In this document: in pieces, positions 18,279-28,230 of the stretch
Position numbering within the stretch: the first letter of the stretch is position 1
Layout: the number at the start of each line of letters is the position of its first letter
Source of the DNA: Gelidibacter salicanalis
GTDB lineage: Bacteria; Bacteroidota; Bacteroidia; Flavobacteriales; Flavobacteriaceae
Direction of reading: 5' to 3'
Length of the DNA stretch: 64,000 nucleotides
NCBI RefSeq assembly: GCF_007997285.1
Contig: NZ_VORX01000003.1
Coordinates: 620,001 to 684,000 of the forward strand
Notes under the pieces: generated by a model
Seen by the model: the letters and a program-made list of their open reading frames with translations, nothing else
Databases searched by the model: none
Told to the model about the DNA's origin: nothing
Position numbers and translations under genes: made by a program

Positions 18279-20126
18279 TTATTCTACCGTCACGGATTTG
18301 GCCAGATTACGCGGCTGATCAACGTTTTTGCCAAGCAAAACAGCAATGTGGTAAGACAACAGTTGTAACGGAATAGTAGTCAATAATGGAGATAAATTTT
18401 CTAAAGTTTCAGGAACCTCAATAACATGGTCAGCAAGCTCTCTAACGCTGACATCGCCTTGGGTCACAATACCGATAATTTTACCTTTTCTTGCTTTAAT
18501 TTCCTGAATGTTACTAACCACTTTTTCGTAATGCCCTTTTTTGGTGGCAATAACGATTACCGGCATGTTTTCATCAATTAAGGCAATAGGGCCATGTTTC
18601 ATTTCAGCGGCAGGATAGCCTTCAGCATGAATATAAGAAATCTCTTTAAGTTTCAACGCGCCTTCTAGAGCTACCGGGAAATTGTAGCCTCTCCCCAAGT
18701 ACAGCATGTTGCGGGAATCCTTATACGTTTCAGCAATGGCTTGTATATGTTTGTCTGCTTTTAAAGCTTCAGCAACTTTTTCCGGAATCAATTCCAACTC
18801 CTGCAGCTGACGTCTATAATCAGAACTAGACATTGTGCCGTTAGCTCTGGCAAGACGTAAGGCAATTAATGTTAAGATGGTAATTTGCGTTGTAAACGCT
18901 TTTGTTGAAGCCACTCCTATTTCAGGACCAGCGTGCGTATAAGCTCCTGCATGCGTTTCTCTAGCAATGGTTGATCCAACAACATTACAAACCCCAAATA
19001 CGAAAGCGCCTTTCGATTTTGCTAATTTAATAGCGGCCAAGGTATCTGCAGTTTCACCAGATTGTGAAATGGCAATGACCACATCTTTTTCTGTAATCAC
19101 TGGGTTCCTATATCTAAATTCAGAAGCGTATTCCACTTCAACTGGGATGCGCGCTAGATCTTCAAAGATGTATTCCGCTACCAAGCCGGCGTGCCACGAC
19201 GTCCCACAGGCTACAATAATAATACGGTCTGCATTAAGAAAACGCTTCATATTATCTTCAACACCCACCATTTTAATAATAGCGTCGTCTACTAATAAAC
19301 GACCTCTATACGTATCCTTTATCGCTAAGGGTTGCTCATAGATTTCTTTAAGCATGAAGTGGTCAAAGCCTCCTTTTTCAATCTGCTCCAGGTTGAGTTG
19401 TAATTTCTGGATGTAGGGATTCACTAAAGAATCATCGGCAATTTTTCTGATTTTGATGTCTTTATCAAGTCTAAGAATCGCCATTTCTTCATCTTCCAAA
19501 TAGATGGCATTGTCCGTAAACTCAATAAAAGGAGAAGCATCACTGGCGACAAAAAATTCACCATCGCCAATACCAATAGCCAAGGGGCTACCCAATTTAG
19601 CAACTACAATTTCGTTAGGTCTTGTTTTGTCAAAAACGGCAATGGCGTATGCACCTACTACTTGGTTGAGCGCAATCTGAACGGCTTTACCTAACTTGAC
19701 TTTCTCGTTGGTCATCACATCTTCAATCAAGTTGATCAGAACTTCAGTATCAGTATCAGATTGAAATGTGTACCCACGTTTGATCAACTCCTTTTTTAAA
19801 GAATCGTAATTCTCGATGATTCCATTATGAATAATGACCAAGTTGCCAGAATTTGAATAATGAGGATGAGAGTTAACATCATTTGGAACCCCGTGAGTAG
19901 CCCAACGGGTGTGGCCTATTCCTAATGTTCCACTAGTGGAAGTGTTCTTATTAAAGAGTGTTTCCAAATCAGCCACTTTGCCTTTGGTCTTGCACATATT
20001 CAGGTCTTTTCCGTCATATAGAGCAATTCCGGCACTGTCGTACCCTCTGTATTCTAATCGTTTCAATCCTTTTAAAACAATAGGGTAGGCTTCTCTACGC
20101 CCTATATATCCAACAATTCCACACAT
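18279..20126 (-). CDS. glmS: Glutamine--fructose-6-phosphate aminotransferase (isomerizing)
   Basis: The enzyme makes glucosamine-6-phosphate from fructose-6-phosphate and glutamine, the entry to UDP-GlcNAc and cell-wall synthesis. The N-terminal Ntn glutaminase domain starts MCGIVGYIG with catalytic Cys2, and contains GIGHTRWATHG and SDTDTEVL. Two SIS sugar-isomerase domains follow (ACGTSWHAG and SRNMLYLGRGYNFPVALEG), ending in the typical RNLAKSVTVE. The 615-residue length is normal. It lies 12 bases after the DUF4270 gene, so no glmS ribozyme leader is possible here. Confidence 0.97.
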   Translation of the reverse strand: MCGIVGYIGRREAYPIVLKGLKRLEYRGYDSAGIALYDGKDLNMCKTKGKVADLETLFNKNTSTSGTLGIGHTRWATHGVPNDVNSHPHYSNSGNLVIIHNGIIENYDSLKKELIKRGYTFQSDTDTEVLINLIEDVMTNEKVKLGKAVQIALNQVVGAYAIAVFDKTRPNEIVVAKLGSPLAIGIGDGEFFVASDASPFIEFTDNAIYLEDEEMAILRLDKDIKIRKIADDSLVNPYIQKLQLNLEQIEKGGFDHFMLKEIYEQPLAIKDTYRGRLLVDDAIIKMVGVEDNMKRFLNADRIIIVACGTSWHAGLVAEYIFEDLARIPVEVEYASEFRYRNPVITEKDVVIAISQSGETADTLAAIKLAKSKGAFVFGVCNVVGSTIARETHAGAYTHAGPEIGVASTKAFTTQITILTLIALRLARANGTMSSSDYRRQLQELELIPEKVAEALKADKHIQAIAETYKDSRNMLYLGRGYNFPVALEGALKLKEISYIHAEGYPAAEMKHGPIALIDENMPVIVIATKKGHYEKVVSNIQEIKARKGKIIGIVTQGDVSVRELADHVIEVPETLENLSPLLTTIPLQLLSYHIAVLLGKNVDQPRNLAKSVTVE

Positions 20127-20138
20127 ATATTATTTGTA

Positions 20139-21752
20139 TTATTCGTTAGGTTCAGTATAAAATATCTCCAAATATAATTTTTTGGTTTCATCCGCAGTAT
20201 TGTTGCCGTATAACACGGTCCCTTTTGGAGAAAGGATAGCACTTACTGGAGATGTTTTAACTGCACTATTTTCAGATGATAAAATTGAGAGTGGTACAGA
20301 TACGCCCTCAATATTGACATTGGTTGAAACCGCCAAACCAAGACTCACATTGGTAGAATCTCTTAAAAGAAGATTTTTAATATGTTCTGTAATGGTGATT
20401 TTGTATTTAACACCTTGTGACGTATTATCATCGCTTACACGCTCTAATTTACCAAGGTGATTTACCCTAGAGTTATTTGGTGTTACCTTGTCTTCTGAAT
20501 CAAAACTATAATCCAACAAGGGCCTATTGTTCTTAGTATCGTAAATGTAAATTCTATCTGGTTCTTGGCCTAGAGTTTGGCTTTGGTCTACGTAAAAAAT
20601 AAGATTGGCCTCATTGATCAAGCGTTTGGCTTTTAGGAATTTTCCGGCTGCATCTGTTTCTACGTATTCATTCTTAAAATCTTCAAATGCCGTTTGGGTT
20701 CCAAGGTCGCTGTCAATATCAGTACCTCCAAATAAATTGATAACTGCCATAGCACCCTCACCTCCTTTAAGGTAAAGCTTCTCATCACCAGTTGTTGGAT
20801 TGCCCTGTGTAATGGTCTTAGTAAAATTATTCTCAAAGAAATTTACTCTATTACCAGCAAAGTTCAATTTATAATTGCCTGTGACGCGTTCAGTAGCCGT
20901 TCCCGTTGGAGGAGAGCTGTAATACATTACAATTCCGGCATTAGATGACCCGAAATTGAGGAGCATCATACTACCATTGTCTGCCACAGTTTCAGTCTCA
21001 AAATAGAGGCCTCTATAATAGTTCTGAAAATTATTTGCATTGCTTAATTCTGTACTGCCTTCCTTGAGGATAATTTTGTTTTTCCAATACAGCGTGTCCA
21101 TTTTGATGCGTAACGCAGGAGTTGTCCGGGTAAGTTCAGTACCCACTTTTTGTACGATTTCTTCATTGCTTGGGATGAATCCTGGCAAACTTTGCAAAGG
21201 TGCCCAACGCAATGTGCTTAACGGAATCTGAGAAGTCTCGGATAGCGATCGGTTAGAATAGTATTTTTGAGCAGAATTAAATTCTGAATTCGGATCAAAA
21301 CTTCTCAAAAAGTAAGTGTTCTCGTAAATGTTGATATTAATTGGGGCTGTTCCGTATACAGAATCCAATTTATAAGTGCTGGCACCATCTTTCTGCCCCG
21401 TAACTGTACTAAAATATGGAACGGTTAACACTACTGAATCCAAACGTACATTTTCAGGAAAAGTCGGATTATAGGTAGCCGGCGTTACTTGAGTAACCAC
21501 ATTTGCTGTCGTTGAGCCATAGGCCAAATCATTGTAATACCCTAGTAAATTAGAGGGTAAACCATTTGTCTGTACAGGGTTCAGTTTTTTAGTATAGGCA
21601 GTAACCTCATATTGGCTATCGGACATTCCAAAATTATTTTGTCCAGAAATATCTGAATCAAGAGACACATAATCTTTATCACAGGCAATAAACAACGTGG
21701 TTAATGCTAAAAGAAAAACTAATGGTGTATAGGCGTATTTTGTTTTTTTCAT
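20139..21752 (-). CDS. DUF4270 family lipoprotein
   Basis: The 537-residue protein has a lipoprotein signal (LLALTTLFIACDKDY, Cys24) and the DUF4270 pattern: DSDISGQNNFGMSDSQYEV, repeated mentions of DSVVLTVPY-type strands, FYVDQSQTLGQEPDRIYIYD and a C-terminal LEIFYTEP. DUF4270 proteins are widespread in Bacteroidota and repeatedly lie between the short glgA-like gene and glmS, as here. It is probably surface- or periplasm-facing. No biochemical function is known to me; a link to hexosamine or glycan metabolism is suggested only by context. Confidence 0.88.
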   Translation of the reverse strand: MKKTKYAYTPLVFLLALTTLFIACDKDYVSLDSDISGQNNFGMSDSQYEVTAYTKKLNPVQTNGLPSNLLGYYNDLAYGSTTANVVTQVTPATYNPTFPENVRLDSVVLTVPYFSTVTGQKDGASTYKLDSVYGTAPININIYENTYFLRSFDPNSEFNSAQKYYSNRSLSETSQIPLSTLRWAPLQSLPGFIPSNEEIVQKVGTELTRTTPALRIKMDTLYWKNKIILKEGSTELSNANNFQNYYRGLYFETETVADNGSMMLLNFGSSNAGIVMYYSSPPTGTATERVTGNYKLNFAGNRVNFFENNFTKTITQGNPTTGDEKLYLKGGEGAMAVINLFGGTDIDSDLGTQTAFEDFKNEYVETDAAGKFLKAKRLINEANLIFYVDQSQTLGQEPDRIYIYDTKNNRPLLDYSFDSEDKVTPNNSRVNHLGKLERVSDDNTSQGVKYKITITEHIKNLLLRDSTNVSLGLAVSTNVNIEGVSVPLSILSSENSAVKTSPVSAILSPKGTVLYGNNTADETKKLYLEIFYTEPNE

Positions 21753-21796
21753 TACTAGATTTAAATGGGTTGAAAAGTGAAGCGTAATGGCGGTAA

Positions 21797-22609
21797 TTAG
21801 AGGTTGAGGACTTTAGAGTTGTAGAACTCAGCATAAGGTTCAGCAAAATCTTCTTGAGAAAAATACTCTAAAACTGGCTTGTCTGAGGCTTTTAAGTATG
21901 CTTCCAATTCTTCCGGAAGTTCAGACGAACCTTTAATAAGCGCATCAGAATAATCAATAGCAACCTTCATCAGGTTGTTATAATTAGGAGTTTCTAAAAC
22001 TTTTATGGCAGCATCATCAATATTATCAAATTTCACTTTCTGTATCATACCCTTATCTAACGTCCCTTCAAAGCTTTGATTGTATATGGACGTTACAATT
22101 TTACTTTCTGAGAATAAAGGTTCGTTTTTGTAATACTCTTTTAAGTACACCGGCAATAAGGACGCCAACCAACCATTAACATGGATGATATCTGGAGCCC
22201 AATTGAGTTTTTTAACGGTTTCAATGACGCCTTTGGCAAAAAATATAGCGCGCTCATCATTGTCTGCAAACAGTTTTCCATCTTCATCCGTTAAGGTCGC
22301 TTTTCTTTTAAAATATTCTTCATTATCAATAAAATATACTTGAATTCGCTCTTTAGGAATTGAAGCTACTTTAATAATCAACGGCATATCTAAATCGTTA
22401 ATCACTAAATTGATACCTGAAAGTCTGATCACTTCATGCAGTTGGTGTCTACGTTCGTTTATGTTACCATACCTGGGCATGAATATTCGTATTTGTCCAC
22501 CTTGCTTATTCACCATTCTCGGAGCTTCAAATGACATTGAAGAGATCTCAGTCTCTGGTAAATATGGAACAACCTCGGAAGACACGTACAATATCCTCTT
22601 ATCTTTCAT
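21797..22609 (-). CDS. Glycogen/starch synthase, catalytic N-terminal domain only (GT5)
   Basis: The 270-residue protein matches the N-terminal domain of glycogen synthase (Glyco_transf_5): ILYVSSEVVPYLPETEISSM, a MFMPRYGNINERR-like segment and DIIHVNGWLASLLPVYLKEYY. Full-length GlgA is about 480 residues and has a second GT1 domain that carries nucleotide-binding residues; it is missing here. The single-domain form beside panC is a conserved Bacteroidota arrangement, so this is not a local truncation. Whether it has transferase activity is unclear. It is divergent from panC. Confidence 0.85.
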   Translation of the reverse strand: MKDKRILYVSSEVVPYLPETEISSMSFEAPRMVNKQGGQIRIFMPRYGNINERRHQLHEVIRLSGINLVINDLDMPLIIKVASIPKERIQVYFIDNEEYFKRKATLTDEDGKLFADNDERAIFFAKGVIETVKKLNWAPDIIHVNGWLASLLPVYLKEYYKNEPLFSESKIVTSIYNQSFEGTLDKGMIQKVKFDNIDDAAIKVLETPNYNNLMKVAIDYSDALIKGSSELPEELEAYLKASDKPVLEYFSQEDFAEPYAEFYNSKVLNL

Positions 22610-22648
22610 AAATCGCGTAGTTTAAAAAAAGTTAAAATTTAAAACACG

Positions 22649-22656
22649 CAAAATTA
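22649..22656 (-). promoter_or_regulatory. Candidate -7 element for the glgA-like operon
   Basis: The minus strand reads TAATTTTG, a full TAnnTTTG match, about 40 bases before the ATG. The -33 position lacks a clear TTTG. Confidence 0.45.
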
Positions 22657-22720
22657 CAAAAATTTATGCAGATTGAGAGTAAAATCTTAAGTTTGCAGCC
22701 TGTTAATTTTTTGTTATACA

Positions 22721-23569
22721 ATGATAATTTGCCATAAAAGAGAAGAGTTAAGACGCGTACTTGATGGGTTCAGACTCAAAAAGCAATCCCTTGGTTTTGT
22801 GCCTACAATGGGTGCTTTGCACCAAGGTCATCTGTCATTAATTAACCAAGGGTTACAAGAAAATGCCTTTATGGTCGTAAGTATTTTTGTCAATCCTACC
22901 CAGTTTGACAATGCCGCCGATCTTATAAAATATCCGCGCACTTTAGCGCATGACATTGAACTTTTGCAATCGTTTTCGGAGCGTATCGTAGTATATGCAC
23001 CAACGGTAGAGGATATTTATGGTAACACTATCGCTGCCAAATCATTTGACTTTGATGGATTAGAACATCAAATGGAAGGTAAATTTCGTAAAGGACATTT
23101 TGACGGCGTAGGAACCGTGGTTAAACGGCTTTTTGAAATTGTTCAGCCAGATTATGCCTATTTCGGCGAAAAAGACTTTCAACAATTACGAATCATCCAA
23201 AAATTGGTAGAAAAGCACGCCTTGAATGTCAAAGTTATTGGTTGTGATATTTTTAGAGCGGCAGATGGTTTAGCCATGAGTTCAAGAAATCAACGGTTAA
23301 GTGAAGCCCATAGAGCGGTTGCTCCTTTTATATACCAAATATTAAAAGCTGCCAAATTACGTTTTGGCATGGAAAATGCGAAAGAGGTTACCGAATGGGT
23401 TGAGGCACAGTTTGATATGCAAGCGTTGCTAGAGTTGGAATACTTTACAATTGCTGATGAAAACACCCTTCTTCCCTTAGAAACAAAAGAAAACACTAAA
23501 TCATATAGAGCGTTTATAGCAGTATTTGCAGGAGAAATTCGGCTGATCGATAATATAGCGCTTAATTAA
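22721..23569 (+). CDS. panC: Pantothenate synthetase
   Basis: The enzyme joins pantoate and beta-alanine with ATP to give pantothenate. Diagnostic segments are [15 protein letters not shown] (HxGH nucleotide motif), [31 protein letters not shown] and MSSRNQRLS (KMSKS-like). At 282 residues it has the normal length. It starts a plus-strand operon with panD 13 bases downstream. Confidence 0.97.
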   Translation: MIICHKREELRRVLDGFRLKKQSLGFVPTMGALHQGHLSLINQGLQENAFMVVSIFVNPTQFDNAADLIKYPRTLAHDIELLQSFSERIVVYAPTVEDIYGNTIAAKSFDFDGLEHQMEGKFRKGHFDGVGTVVKRLFEIVQPDYAYFGEKDFQQLRIIQKLVEKHALNVKVIGCDIFRAADGLAMSSRNQRLSEAHRAVAPFIYQILKAAKLRFGMENAKEVTEWVEAQFDMQALLELEYFTIADENTLLPLETKENTKSYRAFIAVFAGEIRLIDNIALN

Positions 23570-23570
23570 T

Positions 23571-23578
23571 TATCTTTG
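23571..23578 (+). promoter_or_regulatory. Candidate internal -7 element before panD
   Basis: TATCTTTG matches TAnnTTTG and lies five bases before the panD ATG. If used it would give a nearly leaderless panD transcript. There is no -33 match inside the end of panC. Confidence 0.35.
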
Positions 23579-23582
23579 CCAC

Positions 23583-23933
23583 ATGCAAATACAAGTTGTA
23601 AAATCGAAAATACACCGGGTCAAATGTACCGGAGCTGAACTAAATTATATCGGCAGTATTACTATTGATGAAGATTTAATGGACGCCGCCAATATTATTC
23701 AGGGCGAAAAAGTTCAAATTGTCAATAATGATAATGGCGAGCGTTTAGACACTTATGTCATTCCTGGACCTAGAAATTCTGGTGAGATTACCTTAAATGG
23801 CGCTGCTGCGCGTAAAGTTGCGGTGGGAGACACTCTTATTCTTATTACCTACGCCTTTATGGATTTGGAAGTGGCACGAACATTCAAACCTTCTTTGGTA
23901 TTTCCTGACGAAGCGACCAATTTACTCAGATAG
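23583..23933 (+). CDS. panD: Aspartate 1-decarboxylase precursor
   Basis: This pyruvoyl enzyme makes beta-alanine from L-aspartate for pantothenate. The self-cleavage site is Gly24-Ser25 in [17 protein letters not shown]; Ser25 becomes the pyruvoyl group. [12 protein letters not shown] and [17 protein letters not shown] are typical. It is 116 residues long, as expected. It sits between panC and a flippase-like gene whose TTG start lies two bases after its stop. Confidence 0.97.
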   Translation: MQIQVVKSKIHRVKCTGAELNYIGSITIDEDLMDAANIIQGEKVQIVNNDNGERLDTYVIPGPRNSGEITLNGAAARKVAVGDTLILITYAFMDLEVARTFKPSLVFPDEATNLLR

Positions 23934-23935
23934 CA

Positions 23936-24901
23936 TTGAGCCCTAAAACTAAGAAAGTAGTACGAATTGCGCTTCCGCTTTTGTTGGCTGTTTTTTTTGG
24001 ATGGTACACATTTTTAAAATTACCAATAGATCAAATCATTCCGTACTTTAAATCCGCGCATTATAGCTGGATTGCACTGGGGATGCTGTTTGGTCTATTG
24101 AGCAATTTGTCTCGAGCCTATCGCTGGAAATATTTGCTGGAACCTATGGGTTATAACGCTAAGTTACCCAATAGAATCATGGCGGTTTTTATTGCCTATT
24201 TGGCCAACTTCGGGATTCCTAGATCGGGCGAAGTTTTAAGGGCAGCGGTGTTGACCAATTATGAAGATGTGCCTTTTCAAAAAAGCTTTGGGACGATTAT
24301 TGGGGAACGGATGGCTGATTTTATCATCCTGCTCAGTATTGTAGGGGTTACTTTCCTAATTCAATTCGACTTTATCTTTGAGCTTCTCCAAAACGCCTTT
24401 CAGCCTAAAAAATTGATTATTATGGGGCTGATTGGGGTGACAGTTATAATCTTGCTCTTTATATATCTGAGAAAGAGCCAATCGAAAATAGCACTTAAAG
24501 TACGAAATTTTGTTTTGGGATTGCTGGAAGGTATATTGAGTATTTTTAGAATGCAGCACAAGTGGGCATTTATAGGTCACACTATTTTTATTTGGGTTAT
24601 GTACCTTCTTATGTTTTACATTACCACTTTGGCGGTAGATGATTTGCAAGGGGTTTCTATTGGCGCCTTATTAATAGCATTTATTGCAGGTAGTTTTACT
24701 ATTGCTGCTACCAACGGCGGCATTTTTGTGTATCCGTTGGCTATTGGTGCTGCATTTTCGATTTTTGATATCCCTGAAAACCCCAGTATTGCGTTTGGTT
24801 GGATTATTTGGGCCTCCCAAACAGCAATGATTATTATGCTGGGAAGTATGTCCTTTTTGTTTTTGCCTATTTATAACAGGAAGACAAAGATTCAGAAATA
24901 G
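23936..24901 (+). CDS. Lysylphosphatidylglycerol synthase TM region/UPF0104-type flippase-like membrane protein
   Basis: The 321-residue protein has about eight hydrophobic segments and the UPF0104 signature segments LSRAYRWKYLLEPMG, YLANFGIPRSGEVLRAAVL and FGTIIGERMADFIIL. It resembles the flippase domain of MprF without the catalytic domain. Its cargo is unknown. The start is TTG at 23936, two bases after panD, because no ATG occurs before residue 50 and orthologs have the same N-terminal membrane helix. It is conserved next to panCD in this phylum and probably co-transcribed. Confidence 0.85.
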   Translation: MSPKTKKVVRIALPLLLAVFFGWYTFLKLPIDQIIPYFKSAHYSWIALGMLFGLLSNLSRAYRWKYLLEPMGYNAKLPNRIMAVFIAYLANFGIPRSGEVLRAAVLTNYEDVPFQKSFGTIIGERMADFIILLSIVGVTFLIQFDFIFELLQNAFQPKKLIIMGLIGVTVIILLFIYLRKSQSKIALKVRNFVLGLLEGILSIFRMQHKWAFIGHTIFIWVMYLLMFYITTLAVDDLQGVSIGALLIAFIAGSFTIAATNGGIFVYPLAIGAAFSIFDIPENPSIAFGWIIWASQTAMIIMLGSMSFLFLPIYNRKTKIQK

Positions 24902-24987
24902 CCGCACACCTCCCCTAAACATTATCTTGCTCGGTAAATGGAATGAAATAATTCTTTAACTTGCGGCTATTAAAATTCCCAGATTTT

Positions 24988-26127
24988 ATGAAAAATTTAG
25001 CCTTGCTCCTACTGTTTATCCTCACCATCTCAATGGATGCCCAAGTCATATATGAGCCTTTTTATTCTTCAAAATTAGACCAAACCCGAGAAATCAAGAT
25101 CCAGTTGCCCCGAAATTATAATCCGGAAGCAAAAAATAAATACCCTTTAGTCATTGTTTTGGATGGCGATTATTTATTTGAACCGTTTGCAGGAAATTTA
25201 GACTATCAGGCGTATTGGGGGGAGATTCCAAAAAGCATTGTGGTCGGAATCAATCAAGTGAATACACGAGACACGGATTTGTTTTATGATAGCGAAATTT
25301 ATTTTCCAGCGCATGAGGGGGCATCTTTTTTCGAATTTATTGGCATGGAACTCATTCCCTTTATAGAAAGCAAATACAACGTTTCAGATTTTAGGATCGT
25401 GGCGGGGCATGATGCTAGTGCCAATTTTATCAACTACTATATGTTCAAGGACAATCCGATATTTAAGGCTTATATTTTATTCAGTCCTGATTTAGCTCCT
25501 GAAATGACCACGAGAGTACGTGAACGATTGACCACTTTAAATACGGATACCTTTTACTATGTGGCAACTTCAGATAACGACATCAGTCAATTAAAAGACA
25601 AAATTCTGACTCATAATTCGCAGTTGGCTGGGTTGAGCAATCCCAAAATCCATTATCGATTTGATAATTTTACGGAAGCTGATCATTATTCCTTAGTAGG
25701 CCTTGGCATACCAAGGGTCTTGAATGCTATTTTTGCCTTATACAAACCTATCAACAAACAAGAATATACTACGCAGATGTTAACCTATGAAGGCGGGCCG
25801 TTTAAATATCTTGAAAAGAAATATAATGACATCAAACTGATCTATGGTTTTGAGAAAAAAGTAGTTGAGAATGATATGAAGGCTGTCGTGGCCGCGGCGG
25901 CTATTAAAACGGATTTGGAAGCCTTTAAAGAATTATCTAAATTGGCACGTAAAGAATTTCCTGAGTCTATGATCAGTGCGTATTATACAGGCCTGTACTA
26001 CGAGCAGGAAAACAATTCTAAAAAAGCATTACAATACTACCAGTCAGGTCTGCTACTAAAGCCTTCTGAATATGTTGATAAAGATGTGTTGCTAGATAAA
26101 ATCTACACCATTAAGGGCGAAAATTAA
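24988..26127 (+). CDS. Exported alpha/beta-hydrolase of the esterase D/Fes type with C-terminal TPR-like region
   Basis: The ATG at 24988 gives a clean signal peptide (MKNLALLLLFILTISMDAQ); a TTG 27 bases upstream does not. Residues 40-250 follow the esterase D fold (YPLVIVLDGDYLFEPFAGNL, FIESKYNVSDFRIVAGH). At the nucleophile elbow the sequence is GHDAS (140-144), so Asp142 stands where Ser is expected in GHSxG; Ser144 is two residues away. A possible catalytic His is in ADHYSLV. The last 80 residues look like tetratricopeptide helices (SAYYTGLYYEQENNSKKALQ). It may be a pseudo-esterase or use a shifted nucleophile. It is monocistronic by context. Confidence 0.75.
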   Translation: MKNLALLLLFILTISMDAQVIYEPFYSSKLDQTREIKIQLPRNYNPEAKNKYPLVIVLDGDYLFEPFAGNLDYQAYWGEIPKSIVVGINQVNTRDTDLFYDSEIYFPAHEGASFFEFIGMELIPFIESKYNVSDFRIVAGHDASANFINYYMFKDNPIFKAYILFSPDLAPEMTTRVRERLTTLNTDTFYYVATSDNDISQLKDKILTHNSQLAGLSNPKIHYRFDNFTEADHYSLVGLGIPRVLNAIFALYKPINKQEYTTQMLTYEGGPFKYLEKKYNDIKLIYGFEKKVVENDMKAVVAAAAIKTDLEAFKELSKLARKEFPESMISAYYTGLYYEQENNSKKALQYYQSGLLLKPSEYVDKDVLLDKIYTIKGEN

Positions 26128-26348
26128 TACTTAGAAACGTTAAGATGACTATACTTTAGGAAGATCCTCAACTCTCAGCGTATCTACCCTAAAAAAGACC
26201 ATCACCTGGATTTGTATCTGATTATATAAGAATTGACTTTAGAGACTGATAATAATAAAAATAACTTGGAGGATTACTGCATTGGAATAAAGATTTTCAA
26301 CACGATTTTATAGCGTAAATAGTTTTATTTTAGCTTAAATTTTCAAGT

Positions 26349-27707
26349 ATGGCCAAAATAAAAACAACCTTTTTTTGTCAAAACTGTGGCAGTCAATATT
26401 CTAAATGGCAGGGGCAGTGTACGGCTTGTAAAGAATGGAATACTATTGTAGAAGAGGTCATCCAAAAAGAGGAGAAGTCTGATTGGAAAATGCCAACATC
26501 TGGCGTAAAACGCACTTCAAAACCTTTACGAATCAATGAGATTGACGTCACTAAGGAGGCGCGAATGAACACTCAAGATGAGGAGTTCAATCGGGTGCTA
26601 GGTGGTGGGATTGTACCTGGATCCTTAATTTTACTGGGCGGCGAACCTGGCATTGGAAAAAGTACCTTATTACTACAAATTTCCTTAAAATTACCTTATA
26701 AAACCCTCTACGTTTCTGGTGAAGAAAGCCAGCAGCAAATTAAAATGCGAGCGGAGCGCATCAATCCCAATAGCGCCAATTGCTATATTCTGACTGAGAC
26801 CAAAACTCAAAATATCTTTAAGCAAATAGAAGCGCTTGAGCCAGATATTGTGGTTATTGATTCCATCCAAACCTTGCATAGTGATTATATTGAATCATCT
26901 TCAGGAAGTATTTCCCAAATTAAGGAGTGTACGACCGAGCTTATAAAATTCGCCAAAGAAACCGCTACGCCGGTTATTTTAATCGGGCATATTACTAAAG
27001 ATGGTAACATTGCTGGACCAAAGATTTTGGAACATATGGTGGATACGGTGTTGCAATTTGAAGGCGATCGGAATCATGTCTTCCGCATTTTGCGCGCCCA
27101 TAAGAACCGATTTGGATCGACCAATGAATTGGGGATTTACGAAATGCAAGGCTCAGGCCTACGCGAAGTATCGAATCCGTCAGAAATTTTAATTTCCAAA
27201 AAAGACGAAGAACTGTCGGGGAATGCAGTGGCGTCAACGCTAGAAGGCATGCGGCCACTGATGATTGAGGTCCAAGCCTTGGTGAGTACAGCAGTTTATG
27301 GAACGCCACAGAGGTCTGCTACCGGATTTAATGCCAAACGCCTAAACATGCTTTTGGCGGTGTTGGAAAAACGCGCCGGATTCCGATTGGGAGCTAAGGA
27401 TGTGTTTTTGAATATTACAGGTGGAATTTCAGTAGATGATCCTGCGATTGATTTGGCAGTGGTGGCCTCGGTATTGTCGTCTAATGAAGATGTGGCCATT
27501 CCTAAAGATTACTGTTTTGCGGCTGAGGTGGGACTTTCTGGTGAAATCAGACCTGTGCAGCGTGTGGAACAGCGGATTTTGGAAGCTGAAAAGCTGGGGT
27601 TTTCAACGATTTTCGTTTCCAAATACAATAAAATCGCTTTAAAAAATCCGGTCATCAAAATTCAATTGATTTCGAAAATTGAAGATTTGGTGAGTTTTTT
27701 AGTCTAA
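26349..27707 (+). CDS. radA: DNA repair protein RadA
   Basis: This RecA-like ATPase drives branch migration in recombination. It has the four-Cys zinc finger (C10, C13, C24, C27), the Walker A motif GEPGIGKST (98-106), the RadA-specific KNRFGSTNELGIYEM segment, and the C-terminal Lon-protease-like domain with DVFLNITGGISVDDPAIDLA. At 452 residues it is of standard length. It stands alone, with 220 bases upstream in which I see only AT-rich sequence. Confidence 0.96.
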   Translation: MAKIKTTFFCQNCGSQYSKWQGQCTACKEWNTIVEEVIQKEEKSDWKMPTSGVKRTSKPLRINEIDVTKEARMNTQDEEFNRVLGGGIVPGSLILLGGEPGIGKSTLLLQISLKLPYKTLYVSGEESQQQIKMRAERINPNSANCYILTETKTQNIFKQIEALEPDIVVIDSIQTLHSDYIESSSGSISQIKECTTELIKFAKETATPVILIGHITKDGNIAGPKILEHMVDTVLQFEGDRNHVFRILRAHKNRFGSTNELGIYEMQGSGLREVSNPSEILISKKDEELSGNAVASTLEGMRPLMIEVQALVSTAVYGTPQRSATGFNAKRLNMLLAVLEKRAGFRLGAKDVFLNITGGISVDDPAIDLAVVASVLSSNEDVAIPKDYCFAAEVGLSGEIRPVQRVEQRILEAEKLGFSTIFVSKYNKIALKNPVIKIQLISKIEDLVSFLV

Positions 27708-27756
27708 AACCTATGAGTTGATTCAAATTTAAAATAGAAACTTTACATTTCAACAT

Positions 27757-28221
27757 ATGAAAACAAATACCCTCCTAATTATTTTCGGAATTCTAATGTT
27801 CAGCGCTTGCGGAACAAAACCGAACAAATCTGCCGCTAAACTCACCCAAGAGATTGACACTTATGTGTCCGAGATCAATGCAAATTCCAATCTGAAACAA
27901 GAAATTACTGAAGGCGCTCTTACAGATATGGAAGGCTTCAAAGATATCGGCACCTTTAAGTACACCGTGTATTTTGATGCGCCGTCCAATACACTTCATA
28001 AAATTAAGAATGTAGAAACAACAGCGCAAGTGGTAACTGAGATCTATTATTTTAAAGATGGCGATGTGGTTTTGATGGATGTGAATTCTGGAGGTGCCAC
28101 CACAAAATTTTATGTACATAAAAATAAAGTGATTTCTGGGGTTACCTCTGATGCCCCAAATCAGAAATTACTTCTAGAAAAAGCCAATCGCTTTCAAAAA
28201 GCATTTCTAAGCGAACATTGA
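27757..28221 (+). CDS. Putative lipoprotein of unknown function
   Basis: The 154-residue protein has a lipobox (ILMFSACGTKPNK, Cys18) and no recognisable catalytic motif. The body is a short mixed alpha/beta domain with FKYTVYFDAPSNTLHKI and YYFKDGDVVLMDVNSGG, reminiscent of small beta-sheet envelope proteins. It starts 50 bases after radA and may be read through from it. A hairpin-repeat array follows directly. I do not recognise the family. Confidence 0.7.
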   Translation: MKTNTLLIIFGILMFSACGTKPNKSAAKLTQEIDTYVSEINANSNLKQEITEGALTDMEGFKDIGTFKYTVYFDAPSNTLHKIKNVETTAQVVTEIYYFKDGDVVLMDVNSGGATTKFYVHKNKVISGVTSDAPNQKLLLEKANRFQKAFLSEH

Positions 28222-28230
28222 AAACTTGGC

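Noticed and set aside
20127-20138. glmS ribozyme or riboswitch leader
   Set aside because: Only 12 bases separate glmS from the DUF4270 gene, so there is no room for the ribozyme.
21797-22609. Truncated glycogen synthase as a pseudogene
   Set aside because: The single-domain form beside panC is a conserved arrangement in this phylum and the frame is intact.
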